DNA of 64,000 bases from Vibrio navarrensis. GTDB lineage: Bacteria > Pseudomonadota > Gammaproteobacteria > Enterobacterales > Vibrionaceae. Position numbers and translations under genes: made by a program. The notes beneath the pieces are model-generated. The model was not told where the DNA came from. It saw nothing but the letters and a program-made list of their open reading frames with translations, and did not search any database. The stretch spans positions 62,001 through 126,000 of the forward strand of contig NZ_CP065217.1 of NCBI RefSeq assembly GCF_015767675.1. Direction: 5' to 3'. Positions 46,002-55,010 of the stretch are shown here, in pieces; the first letter of the stretch is position 1, and the number at the start of each line of letters is the position of its first letter.

Positions 46002-48800
46002 ATGGCGAGTATTCCTGAAAATCCCTTGATTCTGATCGATGGTTCTTCCTATCTCTATCGTGCATTTCATGCTTACCCAGGCACCATGAGCAATGGTGAG
46101 ATACCGACCAACGCGGTTTATGGAGTGGTGAACATGCTGCGTAGCATGATGCGCCAATTTGCTTCTGAGCGTATCGCGGTGGTGTTTGACGCAAAAGGCA
46201 AGACTTTCCGTGATGAGATGTATCCGGAGTACAAAGCGCACCGTCCGCCTATGCCGGATGATTTGCGCTGTCAGATTGAGCCGCTGCACGATGTGATCCG
46301 CGCCATGGGCTTGCCACTGATCTGCGTACCCGGCGTTGAAGCGGATGACGTGATTGGCACGCTCGCCTATCAAGCTTCCCAACAAGGCATGCCGGTGTTG
46401 ATCAGCACTGGTGATAAAGACATGGCGCAGTTGGTCGATGACAACATCATTCTGATCAACACCATGACCAATGTGGTGATGGATCGAGAAGGCGTGATTG
46501 AAAAATTCGGTATTCCGCCTGAACAGATCATCGATTACCTCGCCCTGATGGGGGACAAAGTGGATAACATCCCAGGCGTTCCCGGTGTGGGAGATAAAAC
46601 GGCGGTCGCCTTGTTGCAGGGCATTGGCGGGATTTCTTCACTTTATGAGCGCCTTGATGACATCGCTGCATTGGGCTTTCGTGGCTCGAAAACCATGGCG
46701 AAAAAACTGCTCGATAACAAAGAGAATGCACTGTTGTCGTATCAGTTGGCGACCATCAAACTCGATGTTGAGCTGGAGCAAACGCCTGAGTCTCTGCACA
46801 AAATGGCGCCGAATAAAGATGAGTTAATAAAGCTCTACGGTCAGTTAACCTTTAAATCTTGGTTGACCGAGCTACTTGATGGCGGCACGGGTGTGGTTGA
46901 AGCGGTAGAAAAAGCGGCATCCACACGCGATACCAGCGCTGCGGCTTCACCAGCTAAAGAGCTGAACACGTCGGCGGCAAACATTGATCGTAGCCAGTAT
47001 GAAACGATTCTTGACCAAGACTCTTTCCATGCATGGCTAGATAAGCTCAAAGCGGCAGAGCTGTTTGCTTTCGACACCGAGACCGACAGCCTCGACTACA
47101 TGGTGGCGAATCTGGTGGGCCTCTCGTTTGCCATTGAAGAGGGCATCGCGGCCTATGTGCCCGTGGCGCACGATTACTTGGATGCGCCGCAGCAGCTGGA
47201 TCGCGATTGGGTACTAGCACAACTTAAGCCGATCCTTGAAGATGATGCGCAAGCGAAGGTAGGCCAGAATCTAAAATACGATGCCTCGGTATTGGCTCGC
47301 TACGGCATTGCGATGCGGGGTATCAAACACGACACCATGTTGGCCTCTTACGTTTACAACAGCGTTGGTGGCAAACACGATATGGACAGCTTGGCGCTGC
47401 GATTCTTGCAGCACAGCTGCATCTCGTTTGAGCAGATCGCAGGCAAAGGTAAAAATCAGTTAACCTTCAACCAGATCGATCTCAATCAAGCTGCGGTGTA
47501 CGCTGCAGAAGATGCCGATGTCACCTTGCGTCTACACAATCGCTTTGAGGAGTCGCTCAACGCGGATGAGAAACTCAAGTCCGTGTATGAAGAGATTGAA
47601 GTGCCTTTGGTGCCTGTGCTGTCTCGCATTGAACGCACTGGCGTTTTGATTGACGCCATGAAACTGTCCGCGCAATCACAGGAAATTGCGCTGCGCTTGG
47701 ATGAGTTAGAGCAAAAAGCGTACGAGATCGCCGAGCAAGAGTTCAATATGAACTCGCCCAAACAGCTGCAAACCATTCTGTTTGAGCAGATGGGATTACC
47801 AGTGGTGAAGAAAACCCCTTCGGGAACGCCTTCGACCAATGAAGAGGTGCTGCAAGAACTGGCGCTGGACTACCCATTGCCGAAAGTGATTCTTGAATAC
47901 CGTGGTCTGGCTAAGCTCAAATCCACCTATACCGATAAGTTGCCGAAGATGATTAACCCGACCACCGGTCGCGTGCATACTTCTTATCATCAGGCGGTAA
48001 CAGCGACGGGGCGCTTATCGTCTACCGATCCTAACTTACAGAACATTCCGATCCGTAATGAAGAAGGGCGTCGTATTCGTCAGGCTTTCGTTGCGCCGCA
48101 TGGTTACAAAATTCTTGCGGTGGACTACTCGCAAATTGAGCTGCGTATTATGGCGCATCTCTCCGGTGATCAGGCTTTGTTGGATGCCTTCCAGCAGGGC
48201 AAAGACATTCACGCCGCGACCGCTGCGGAAATTCTCGGCGTTAGCATCGATCAAGTCACCTCCGAGCAGCGCCGCCGCGCTAAAGCGGTGAACTTTGGTT
48301 TGATCTACGGCATGAGTGCGTTTGGTCTGGCGAAGCAGTTGGGCATTCCGCGTGGCGAAGCGCAGGGCTATATGGATAAGTACTTCGAGCGCTACCCCGG
48401 CGTTATGCAGTATATGGAAGATACTCGCAGCACGGCGTCTGAACTCGGTTATGTCGAAACCATTTTTGGCCGGCGATTGCATTTGCCGGAAATTACCTCA
48501 CGTAACGTGATGCGTCGTAAAGCGGCGGAGCGTGCGGCGATCAACGCACCGATGCAAGGCACGGCGGCAGACATCATCAAGAAAGCGATGCTTTTGGTTG
48601 ATCAGTGGATCGAGCAAGAGGGCGATGGTCGGGTTAAACTGTTGATGCAAGTACACGATGAACTGGTTCTGGAAGTGGAAGAGTCATCTTTGGCCGAAAT
48701 TGAAAGTAAAGTACAGGAATTGATGGAATCTGCAGCGCAGCTGAAAGTCCCTCTTGTCGCAGATGCAGGCCATGGTGATAACTGGGATCAGGCGCACTAA
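46002..48800 (+). CDS. polA: DNA polymerase I
   Basis: PolA fills gaps, removes Okazaki primers and works in repair. The 932-residue protein has the 5'-nuclease domain (1-about 290; [38 protein letters not shown]), the 3'-5' exonuclease (about 340-520; [11 protein letters not shown] keeps the catalytic D and [14 protein letters not shown]) and the polymerase domain (about 530-932; [41 protein letters not shown]). All three activities appear intact. Translation starts at ATG 46002. Confidence 0.97.
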   Translation: MASIPENPLILIDGSSYLYRAFHAYPGTMSNGEIPTNAVYGVVNMLRSMMRQFASERIAVVFDAKGKTFRDEMYPEYKAHRPPMPDDLRCQIEPLHDVIRAMGLPLICVPGVEADDVIGTLAYQASQQGMPVLISTGDKDMAQLVDDNIILINTMTNVVMDREGVIEKFGIPPEQIIDYLALMGDKVDNIPGVPGVGDKTAVALLQGIGGISSLYERLDDIAALGFRGSKTMAKKLLDNKENALLSYQLATIKLDVELEQTPESLHKMAPNKDELIKLYGQLTFKSWLTELLDGGTGVVEAVEKAASTRDTSAAASPAKELNTSAANIDRSQYETILDQDSFHAWLDKLKAAELFAFDTETDSLDYMVANLVGLSFAIEEGIAAYVPVAHDYLDAPQQLDRDWVLAQLKPILEDDAQAKVGQNLKYDASVLARYGIAMRGIKHDTMLASYVYNSVGGKHDMDSLALRFLQHSCISFEQIAGKGKNQLTFNQIDLNQAAVYAAEDADVTLRLHNRFEESLNADEKLKSVYEEIEVPLVPVLSRIERTGVLIDAMKLSAQSQEIALRLDELEQKAYEIAEQEFNMNSPKQLQTILFEQMGLPVVKKTPSGTPSTNEEVLQELALDYPLPKVILEYRGLAKLKSTYTDKLPKMINPTTGRVHTSYHQAVTATGRLSSTDPNLQNIPIRNEEGRRIRQAFVAPHGYKILAVDYSQIELRIMAHLSGDQALLDAFQQGKDIHAATAAEILGVSIDQVTSEQRRRAKAVNFGLIYGMSAFGLAKQLGIPRGEAQGYMDKYFERYPGVMQYMEDTRSTASELGYVETIFGRRLHLPEITSRNVMRRKAAERAAINAPMQGTAADIIKKAMLLVDQWIEQEGDGRVKLLMQVHDELVLEVEESSLAEIESKVQELMESAAQLKVPLVADAGHGDNWDQAH

Positions 48801-48833
48801 TCACTTTTTGTGCGAAAACGGATAAATTGTATG

Positions 48834-48862
48834 AGCCAGAGCACAAGTTCTGGCTTTTTTTT
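48834..48862 (+). terminator. Terminator after polA
   Basis: AGCCAGA / TCTGGCT (48834-48840, 48849-48855) with an 8-base loop, followed by T residues. Confidence 0.87.
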
Positions 48863-48940
48863 GTATCTAAATAAGTTCAAAGAGAAATTGTTGAGTTGTA
48901 GCTTAATAAAGGTTTCATGAAAATAAACTACAAAAAAAGT

Positions 48941-48968
48941 TTGCAATTATGACCAATTGTTGTACATT
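48941..48968 (+). promoter_or_regulatory. Promoter of spf
   Basis: TTGCAA (-35, 48941-48946) and TACATT (-10, 48963-48968) with 16-base spacing place the start at 48976, the first base of the conserved RNA. In E. coli spf is repressed by CRP-cAMP; a clear CRP site is not seen here. Confidence 0.7.
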
Positions 48969-48975
48969 AATCCTC

Positions 48976-49081
48976 GTAGGGTACAGAGGTAAGATGTTCT
49001 ATCTTTCAGACCTTTTGTTTCACGTTATTGGATTAGGCTGATTCAGCCGCCCCAGTCAGGTTTTGACTGGGGCGTTTTTTA
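48976..49081 (+). ncRNA. spf: Spot 42 small RNA
   Basis: The 5' part from 48976 (GTAGGGTACAGAGGTAAGAT) and the following 45 or so bases are nearly identical to E. coli Spot 42. The RNA ends in the conserved terminator CGCCCCAGTCA / TGACTGGGGCG plus T run. Position between polA and engB is also as in E. coli. Spot 42 represses use of secondary carbon sources by base-pairing with mRNAs, and its level falls when CRP-cAMP is high. Confidence 0.96.
48994..49041 (+). CDS. spfP: SpfP-type 15-residue peptide encoded inside Spot 42
   Basis: Inside Spot 42, ATG 48994 opens a 15-codon frame MFYLSDLLFHVIGLG ending at TGA 49041. AGAGG lies 5 bases before the ATG. The E. coli equivalent reads MFYLSDLLLHVIGFG; it was shown to be translated and to act on CRP. 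The peptide here differs at two positions, both conservative, which suggests selection on the protein. No translation data exist for this genome. Confidence 0.7.
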   Translation: MFYLSDLLFHVIGLG

Positions 49082-49286
49082 TTGCCCAAAATAAAATTTA
49101 TTAATTTTCAATAAATTAGTTACTTTTCTCTTGTTCCGCTCTGTTTATACCGCCTTTGGCCGTGTTCTACCGTATTTGTCGTTGAAAATCCGTTCTGTAA
49201 ATTTTTACCAATCACACTATTATTAATTCTCTTAAAAAACTAACTGCATATTTAATGTGAGTGTTTTGGTTTTAAATTTTTATATA

Positions 49287-49409
49287 TCAGTAGCTTAGGA
49301 TTTGTTGTTGCAGTTGGTTTTTAGTCAGCAGCCCAATATTCTCAGCGCGCGAACTCTTGAAATCCGTGACCAGTTCAGTAATGCTCTGGCCCATAATAAT
49401 AATTACCAT
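49287..49409 (-). CDS. Candidate 40-residue protein between spf and engB
   Basis: ATG 49409 is preceded by GGGAGAG at a good distance and opens a 40-codon frame: MVIIIMGQSITELVTDFKSS, then RAENIGLLTKNQLQQQILSY. It is a soluble, mostly helical, glutamine-rich peptide with no known family. It lies on the minus strand downstream of the engB terminator, so it would need its own promoter or read-through. The strong ribosome-binding site is the main support. Confidence 0.35.
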   Translation of the reverse strand: MVIIIMGQSITELVTDFKSSRAENIGLLTKNQLQQQILSY

Positions 49410-49461
49410 TTTTCTCTCCCGTTTCCCTGCCAGGATGGCGGGGATTTTTGTTTCTGGCGGC

Positions 49462-49495
49462 AGAAAAAACAAAAGCCCTGCATAGGCAGAGCTTT
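49462..49495 (-). terminator. Terminator of engB
   Basis: On the minus strand AAGCTCTGC / GCAGGGCTT (49473-49481 with 49486-49494, one G:U pair) is followed by TTGTTTTTT. Confidence 0.82.
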
Positions 49496-49519
49496 GATCG
49501 ATAATCTTGTATCGCGAGG

Positions 49520-50167
49520 CTAGTCGTTTTCTTGGTCTGCTTCTTCGTCCAATAGATGGGCGAGTGCTGGTGCAAACCATTCGTCGAGTTTGGCTCGTAA
49601 CTGATCCACGCCAATCCCTTTCAATGATGAAAACAGATCGACTTGCACGTCACCACCAAAGGTTGCCGCTAACTGGCGAACTTTGAGTAGTTCTGCTTTG
49701 CGTGCACCGCTCTTGAGTTTGTCCGCTTTCGTGAGAAGAACTTGGGCTGGGATACGACTCTCAATTGCCCAAGCAATCATCTGTTGATCGAGATCCTTCA
49801 TTGGATGGCGGATGTCCATCAACACCACCAATCCTTGTAGACATTGGCGTTTTTGCAGATATTCACCCAGCGATTTTTGCCACTTCTGCTTCATTTCCAG
49901 CGGAACTTGGGCAAAACCATAGCCAGGAAGGTCGACAATATGGCAGCCATCCGTCACTTTGAACAAGTTGATAAGCTGCGTGCGGCCTGGCGTCTTTGAG
50001 GTTTTCGCTAGGCTTTTTTGGTTGGTTAATCGGTTTAGTGCACTGGATTTCCCAGCATTTGAGCGTCCTGCAAACGCAATTTCGATGCCCTCATCGGCTG
50101 GCAGGTGGCGGATATCAGGCGCACTGGTGATGAAATGCGTATTTTGGTAATGAATTTTTACGCTCAC
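49520..50167 (-). CDS. engB: Ribosome biogenesis GTPase EngB (YihA)
   Basis: EngB is an essential GTPase that helps assemble the 50S subunit. From GTG 50167 it is 215 residues (E. coli 210). G1 is [10 protein letters not shown]2 and the following segment are [13 protein letters not shown]3 is DLPGYGFA, G4 is TKAD and G5 is in FSSLKG. The frame opens at ATG 50179, but GGAG lies 6 bases before the GTG and the resulting N-terminus, [20 protein letters not shown], aligns with E. coli better. It is divergent from the cytochrome c4 gene. Confidence 0.95.
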   Translation of the reverse strand: MSVKIHYQNTHFITSAPDIRHLPADEGIEIAFAGRSNAGKSSALNRLTNQKSLAKTSKTPGRTQLINLFKVTDGCHIVDLPGYGFAQVPLEMKQKWQKSLGEYLQKRQCLQGLVVLMDIRHPMKDLDQQMIAWAIESRIPAQVLLTKADKLKSGARKAELLKVRQLAATFGGDVQVDLFSSLKGIGVDQLRAKLDEWFAPALAHLLDEEADQEND

Positions 50168-50326
50168 TGTTAACTCCATCTCGACTTTGTGTAGTCGATT
50201 GATTACTTTTTTGTGAAATTGTGTAAAATAACCGTGCTCGGCATAAGGTCGCCTATTGTACCATGAGTGTACTCGGTCTGTTCACCTTCCGTGGTACTGG
50301 AAGCTTGATAATTATAATGGAATGTC

Positions 50327-50944
50327 ATGAAGAAATTAGCGCTAATTTTGAGTCTTTTAGCCAGCTGCTCAGTATGGGCCCAAGGTAATATTGAGGCTGG
50401 CAAAGCAAAATCCCAAACGTGTGTTGCGTGTCACGGTGCTGACGGCAACAGTCTACTCACCATGTATCCAAAGCTTGCTGGTCAGCATGCCAAATATATT
50501 GAGAAGCAGTTGAAAGATCTCAAATTAGGTATGGAAAGTGCGGGTAAGCAAGGACGTTATGATCCGGTTATGAGCGCAATGGCGATGCCATTGACAGAAC
50601 AGGACATGGCGGATTTGGCAGCTTACTACTCTTCCCTGCCAATTTCTCCAAACACGACACCGGAAAGCGTGGTCGATGCGGGTAAAGTATTGTACACCGC
50701 AGGTGACGCAGAGCGTGGTTTAACCGCATGTGTTGCGTGTCATGGTCCGCGCGGCAATGGTACCGAGCTTTCAGGTTTCCCGAAAATTTCCGGTCAGCAT
50801 GCTGACTACATCAAAGCTCAGCTACAAAAATTCCGCGAATCATCCCGTGGCAACGATATGAATGCGATGATGCGTGATATCGCGAAGAAACTGACCGACG
50901 ATGACATTAACACCCTGTCTCAATACGTTGGTGGTCTTCACTAA
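50327..50944 (+). CDS. Diheme cytochrome c4
   Basis: The 205-residue periplasmic protein has a signal peptide (1-18, cleavage after VWA) and two cytochrome c domains, each with CVACH (C32-H36 and the second at about C135-H139). Each also has the methionine-ligand region (MSAMAMPL in the first, NDMNAMMRD in the second). Cytochrome c4 passes electrons to terminal oxidases such as cbb3-type. The heme precursors come from enzymes of the HemB and HemN type encoded nearby. Maturation needs the Ccm system, not in this window. Confidence 0.95.
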   Translation: MKKLALILSLLASCSVWAQGNIEAGKAKSQTCVACHGADGNSLLTMYPKLAGQHAKYIEKQLKDLKLGMESAGKQGRYDPVMSAMAMPLTEQDMADLAAYYSSLPISPNTTPESVVDAGKVLYTAGDAERGLTACVACHGPRGNGTELSGFPKISGQHADYIKAQLQKFRESSRGNDMNAMMRDIAKKLTDDDINTLSQYVGGLH

Positions 50945-50978
50945 TTTCACCCCTAACCGCTCGAGCACATGTTGTAGG

Positions 50979-51016
50979 AAAACGCCCTGGCCTGTTACTA
51001 GGGCGTTTTCTTTTTC
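50979..51016 (+). terminator. Terminator after cytochrome c4 gene
   Basis: AAAACGCCCT / AGGGCGTTTT (50979-50988, 51000-51009) followed by CTTTTTC. Confidence 0.88.
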
Positions 51017-51229
51017 GCACATTATCACACTTTTTTGCCGCCATGTTCTTTTGCAAACGGACATTTTGCTGATCATTTTGTAAGAGATTTGCCATTCGTT
51101 TTTGCCTCTTTGTCTACCAAGTTTTTCTAACTTTATGAAAAGCAGAAAGTATTTAACTTAGTTTAAAAACGAGCCAATAAATCGTGCTAAGCGACTTGTT
51201 TCAATTTGATGAGCAAGTAAATTAGCACT

Positions 51230-51578
51230 ATCAGCAGGACGCTGGTAAAGGAAATCAGGCCAAGGTGGTCTCCACGGATGCGGGCAAGGGAGTTGTTCGA
51301 AAGCCGGAGAAGGGAGCTCAGATCGACAGGATGTTGGTCAGATACGGATGGTCACCTCGTCTAAAGGTTAAGACAGTGCAAAGGATCCAGGCTTAACGGA
51401 TAAGCCTTGATACAGGAAGTCGAAGGAAAGCCAAAACTCATCAGGATGATGACGAACAACACCTTTTGGCAGGGAAAGCACAAAAAACAAACGGAATATT
51501 GGTGCACTAACTGAGTGCAACACAGTTTTTGCCACTTGTGGCGGTTCAGAAAGCGACAGCATGCCTGTCGCTTTTTTT
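51230..51578 (+). ncRNA. csrC: CsrB/CsrC-family regulatory RNA
   Basis: The 584-base gap after the cytochrome gene has no protein frame but a striking density of GGA motifs: 15 between 51237 and about 51510 (AGGAC, AAGGAAA, ACGGATG, AGGATG and similar), many expected in hairpin loops. It ends in a perfect terminator GCGACAG / CTGTCGC plus seven T residues (51553-51578). TTGTTT (51196) and TAAATT (51218) are possible promoter boxes, giving a start near 51230. Multiple GGA sites are how CsrB/CsrC RNAs sequester the CsrA protein. The place between engB and yihI matches E. coli csrC. The 5' end is approximate. Confidence 0.85.
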
Positions 51579-51681
51579 ATTTCGGCCGTTTTTTTCTGAA
51601 ATTGGCGATATTTTGCCCGCGGCCCCTCCAATCCTGTCGGACTTTCTGGTATGTTGCGCATCCCTGTTTGAGGAAGTCAGT

Positions 51682-52320
51682 ATGCCTACCTGCCCTTTAT
51701 GTCAGCATGAGCACATTCAGCCTTATTTTGTCGACAAACACCGCGAGTATTTGCAGTGTAAGCAATGCCATTTGGTGTTTGTCCATCCGAACCAGCGTCT
51801 GGATGCAAAAAGCGAAAAAGCTCACTATGATCTGCATGAGAATAATCCGCAGGATGCAGGTTATCGGCGCTTTTTAGCGCGCATCGCTGACCCTCTTCAG
51901 GAACGGATTAAACCGCAATCAACCGGGTTGGATTTTGGTTGCGGACCCGGGCCAACGCTCTCATTGATGATGGCTGAGCGTGGTCACACCATGGCGTTGT
52001 ACGATATTTATTACCACCCACAGACCAGTGTGTTGGCTGAGCAGTACGACTTCATGACAGCCACAGAGGTGATTGAGCATCTCTATCAACCTGCTCAGGT
52101 GTGGCAACAATGGTTGAATTTGGTTAAGCCTGGAGGCTGGATAGGCCTGATGACAAAAATGGTCATCAATGTTGAGGCGTTTGCCCATTGGCATTACAAA
52201 AATGATCCCACACATGTGATCTTTTTTAGCCAAGCAACGTTTCAGTTTCTGGCAGAGCGGGATAAGCTCGAACTTGAATTTATTGGCAAAGATGTAATTT
52301 TACTGAGGAAGACCCAGTAA
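51682..52320 (+). CDS. SAM-dependent methyltransferase with zinc-ribbon N-terminus
   Basis: The 212-residue protein (ATG 51682, GAGGAAG before it) opens with a four-cysteine ribbon (MPTCPLCQHEHIQPYF and LQCKQCHLVF) followed by a class I methyltransferase fold: GLDFGCGPGPTLSLMMAERG is the SAM loop and ATEVIEHLYQP the post-motif helix. The substrate is unknown. Its stop overlaps the yihI start (TAATG), so the two genes are translationally coupled. Transcription may begin near or within the csrC terminator. Confidence 0.85.
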   Translation: MPTCPLCQHEHIQPYFVDKHREYLQCKQCHLVFVHPNQRLDAKSEKAHYDLHENNPQDAGYRRFLARIADPLQERIKPQSTGLDFGCGPGPTLSLMMAERGHTMALYDIYYHPQTSVLAEQYDFMTATEVIEHLYQPAQVWQQWLNLVKPGGWIGLMTKMVINVEAFAHWHYKNDPTHVIFFSQATFQFLAERDKLELEFIGKDVILLRKTQ

Positions 52321-52865
52321 TGAGTCGTAAGAAAAAATCGAGAAAACCAGGTGCCGCAGGCGCGCCTGAATTTGTAGTTACCCGTAACCGTTCTGAGTCG
52401 GATGTCGCAGGACGTTTGCGCAAAAAAGAGAAAAAGCACAAAGGTTTGAAAGCCGGTGCTCGTAACGCAGAAGATCAAGCCAAGCAGAAACAGTCGGCCA
52501 ATCAAGTGCGAGATCCACGTCTTGGCAGCAAGAAGAAAATCCCACTGATTGTCGAACCTGCGAAGAAGTTGACTAAGCAAGAGCGTCGTCTGTCGGCAGA
52601 ACAAGAGCTCGAAATGCTGGAAAACGATGCCCAGTTGAATGTGTTGCTTGATCGTATTGAGGCCGGTGAAAACCTAGGTCGCGGCTTGCAGCAGTACGTT
52701 GACGCGAAACTGGACCGCATTGAGCAGTTGATGAAGCAACTTGGTTTGCTCGAACCCGAAGACGACGAAGAGTTTCAAGATGAAGCACCAACGCGCAAAG
52801 CTCGTTCAGACGATGAGCTGCTGGCGGATTTTGAAGACTTCAACATGGACGACTACAAAGGGTAA
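52320..52865 (+). CDS. yihI: Der GTPase-activating protein YihI
   Basis: YihI stimulates the GTPase Der (EngA) and so modulates 50S ribosome assembly. The 181-residue protein has the usual highly basic, disordered N-terminus (SRKKKSRKPGAAGAPEF), a middle helical part with KKIPLIVEPAKKLTKQERRL, LEMLENDAQLNVLLDRIEAGE, and an acidic C-terminus (DDEEFQDEAPT, DDELLADFEDFNMDDYKG). It overlaps the methyltransferase stop by one base. Confidence 0.93.
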   Translation: MSRKKKSRKPGAAGAPEFVVTRNRSESDVAGRLRKKEKKHKGLKAGARNAEDQAKQKQSANQVRDPRLGSKKKIPLIVEPAKKLTKQERRLSAEQELEMLENDAQLNVLLDRIEAGENLGRGLQQYVDAKLDRIEQLMKQLGLLEPEDDEEFQDEAPTRKARSDDELLADFEDFNMDDYKG

Positions 52866-52873
52866 GCAGTGCG

Positions 52874-53362
52874 ATGAATGTCACCTTACTAGCCATAATT
52901 GGTGGTGCCATCATTCTGGGTTTGGCGTGTTATGCAGGCTACCTTCTGCTCCAGTTAAAGAAGCAAAAGGAGTTGCAACAGCAGCATCAGAAGTTGGCGA
53001 TCGAGAAACGCAATGCCAATATTTTCGACAACGTCAATATCTTGTGTATGGCGGGGATTCAAGGACAGTGCGATCTGTCTGAAATCAGCATTCGTGTCTA
53101 TTGCATCATGGATTATGTGCAAGGAGAGCAACGTGTGGATTTCGATGCCGAATACCCAGCGATTGCTGAGCTGTACCACATTGTCAAAGACATGCCACGC
53201 GGTGAAGCGCGTCAGGCGCTTGAGAAAAAAGAGCGCATGAAGCAAAACCTTGAGCGTCATAAGGCCGAAGGCCGTCTTAGTGAGGCGATTGTCGAAGAGC
53301 TGAAAGCACTGCGCAAAAGAGTGCAGCCGCTCAACAACCAGATCAACATTCAGATGATCTAA
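52874..53362 (+). CDS. DUF2489-type membrane-anchored protein
   Basis: The 162-residue protein has one N-terminal span (about 5-27) and a cytoplasmic, charged domain matching the DUF2489 family (NANIFDNVNILCMAGIQGQCDLSEISIRVYCIMDY and DFDAEYPAIAELYHIVKDMPRG). Function is unknown. It follows yihI by 8 bases and belongs to the same operon, before hemN. Confidence 0.85.
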   Translation: MNVTLLAIIGGAIILGLACYAGYLLLQLKKQKELQQQHQKLAIEKRNANIFDNVNILCMAGIQGQCDLSEISIRVYCIMDYVQGEQRVDFDAEYPAIAELYHIVKDMPRGEARQALEKKERMKQNLERHKAEGRLSEAIVEELKALRKRVQPLNNQINIQMI

Positions 53363-53365
53363 TCG

Positions 53366-53425
53366 ATGGCCCTGCTGTGCGGGGCTATCGTGATCGCGCT
53401 AGCACTTCTAACGATTGGCGCTTAA
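53366..53425 (+). CDS. Candidate 19-residue hydrophobic peptide
   Basis: ATG 53366, 3 bases after the DUF2489 stop, opens MALLCGAIVIALALLTIGA, a single-span peptide of the kind found among bacterial membrane microproteins. There is no clear ribosome-binding site, but translation could re-initiate from the upstream stop. The hydrophobic composition may be chance. Confidence 0.2.
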   Translation: MALLCGAIVIALALLTIGA

Positions 53426-53503
53426 AAAGCCACAATATCGCGCTATCTCCCTATTTTGGATGTGGCAAAATAGCGGCTCACAGGATTTTACGGAAGTAAC
53501 ACC

Positions 53504-54895
53504 ATGTCGAATCAGACTCTTGAATCGAACCAACAGATCGTTTGGGACCAAGCGGTATTGGACAAGTACAACTATTCTGGTCCTCGCTATACCTCTTATC
53601 CGACGGCGTTGGAGTTTCACGAAGCGTTTACCATTTCTGACTATGACATGGCATGCTCGCAGTACCCTGAGCGTCCACTTTCTCTTTATGTGCATATTCC
53701 TTTCTGTCATAAGCTTTGCTACTACTGCGGCTGCAATAAAGTGATTACTCGCCATTCGCATAAAGCGGATGAGTACCTTGATGTGCTGGAGCATGAAATT
53801 CGCCAGCGCGCGTCACTGCTGCATGGTCGACAGGTAACGCAACTGCATTTTGGTGGTGGTACGCCGACCTTTCTAACGGCCAAACAGTTGTCGCGGCTGA
53901 TGACCTTGCTGCGGGAAGAGTTTGATTTTGAAGCCAATGCGGAGATCAGTATTGAGGTCGATCCGCGTGAGATTGAACTCGATATTCTCGACCATTTGCG
54001 GCAGGAAGGGTTTAACCGCCTGAGCATTGGTGTGCAAGATTTCGACAAGGAAGTGCAGAAGCTGGTCAATCGTGAGCAAGATGAAGCCTTTATTTTTGCC
54101 ATGGTCGAACGGGCCAAGCAGCTCGGTTTCCGCTCGACCAACCTTGATCTCATCTATGGCTTACCCAAGCAAAACCGCGAGTCGTTTGCAAAAACATTAG
54201 CCCAAGTGCTGCAAATGCAGCCGGGTCGTTTGTCGGTGTTTAATTACGCCCACATGCCGCAGTTATTTGCCGCGCAGCGTAAAATCAAAGATGAGATGCT
54301 GCCCAAAGCCGAAGAAAAAATGGCAATTTTGCAGCAAACCATTACCACCTTAACCGAAGCGGGTTATCAGTTTATCGGTATGGACCACTTTGCCAAACCG
54401 GATGATGAACTGGCTATTGCCCAGCGAGAAGGCGTGTTGCATCGTAATTTCCAAGGCTATACCACCCAAGGTGAATGTGACTTAGTCGGTTTTGGTGTCT
54501 CGGCCATTTCGATGATTGGCGACGCCTACGCGCAGAATCAGAAAGAGCTGAAGAAATACTACGCTCAAGTCAATGAATTGCGCCATGCGCTGTGGAAAGG
54601 GGTGGCGCTTGACGCTGACGACTTGTTGCGCCGTGAGGTAATTAAGCAATTGATTTGCAACTTCAAACTGGATAAAAAAGCGATCGAAACGCAGTTCAAA
54701 GTGACGTTTAACCACTACTTCAAAGAAGATCTGCAACTGCTGCAGACCTTTATTGATGATCGATTAGTGGACGTTGATGAGAGTGAAATCCGTGTCACAT
54801 TGCGTGGTCGTCTGCTGATCCGCAATATCTGCATGTGCTTTGACAAATACCTACGTGGCAAAGCGCGACAACAGCAATTCTCACGCGTCATTTAG
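53504..54895 (+). CDS. hemN: Oxygen-independent coproporphyrinogen III oxidase
   Basis: HemN is a radical-SAM enzyme that converts coproporphyrinogen III to protoporphyrinogen IX without oxygen. The 463-residue protein (E. coli 457) has the cluster motif CHKLCYYCGC (CxxxCxxC plus the extra Cys typical of HemN), FGGGTPTF for SAM binding, and SIGVQDFDKEVQKLVNR. The start at 53504 has GGAAG before it. It is divergently ended against the GGDEF/EAL gene by a bidirectional terminator. Confidence 0.96.
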   Translation: MSNQTLESNQQIVWDQAVLDKYNYSGPRYTSYPTALEFHEAFTISDYDMACSQYPERPLSLYVHIPFCHKLCYYCGCNKVITRHSHKADEYLDVLEHEIRQRASLLHGRQVTQLHFGGGTPTFLTAKQLSRLMTLLREEFDFEANAEISIEVDPREIELDILDHLRQEGFNRLSIGVQDFDKEVQKLVNREQDEAFIFAMVERAKQLGFRSTNLDLIYGLPKQNRESFAKTLAQVLQMQPGRLSVFNYAHMPQLFAAQRKIKDEMLPKAEEKMAILQQTITTLTEAGYQFIGMDHFAKPDDELAIAQREGVLHRNFQGYTTQGECDLVGFGVSAISMIGDAYAQNQKELKKYYAQVNELRHALWKGVALDADDLLRREVIKQLICNFKLDKKAIETQFKVTFNHYFKEDLQLLQTFIDDRLVDVDESEIRVTLRGRLLIRNICMCFDKYLRGKARQQQFSRVI

Positions 54896-54919
54896 CGAAA
54901 GAATGCTATATGCAATAAA

Positions 54920-54946
54920 AAATGCCAGCAAGACGCTGGCATTTTT
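54920..54946. terminator. Bidirectional terminator between hemN and the GGDEF/EAL gene
   Basis: AAATGCCAGC / GCTGGCATTT pairs perfectly with a 5-base loop and is flanked by A and T runs. Confidence 0.9.
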
Positions 54947-55010
54947 GTTTATGGTGCTAGTCCGACTTTGCGCGCAACTTATTGGCCAATTAACTGATTT
55001 TTCAACCAAC

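Noticed and set aside
49302..49523. Frame of 73 codons on the plus strand after spf
   Set aside because: It overlaps the engB end and terminator and has no ribosome-binding site; the opposite-strand 40-codon frame is better supported.
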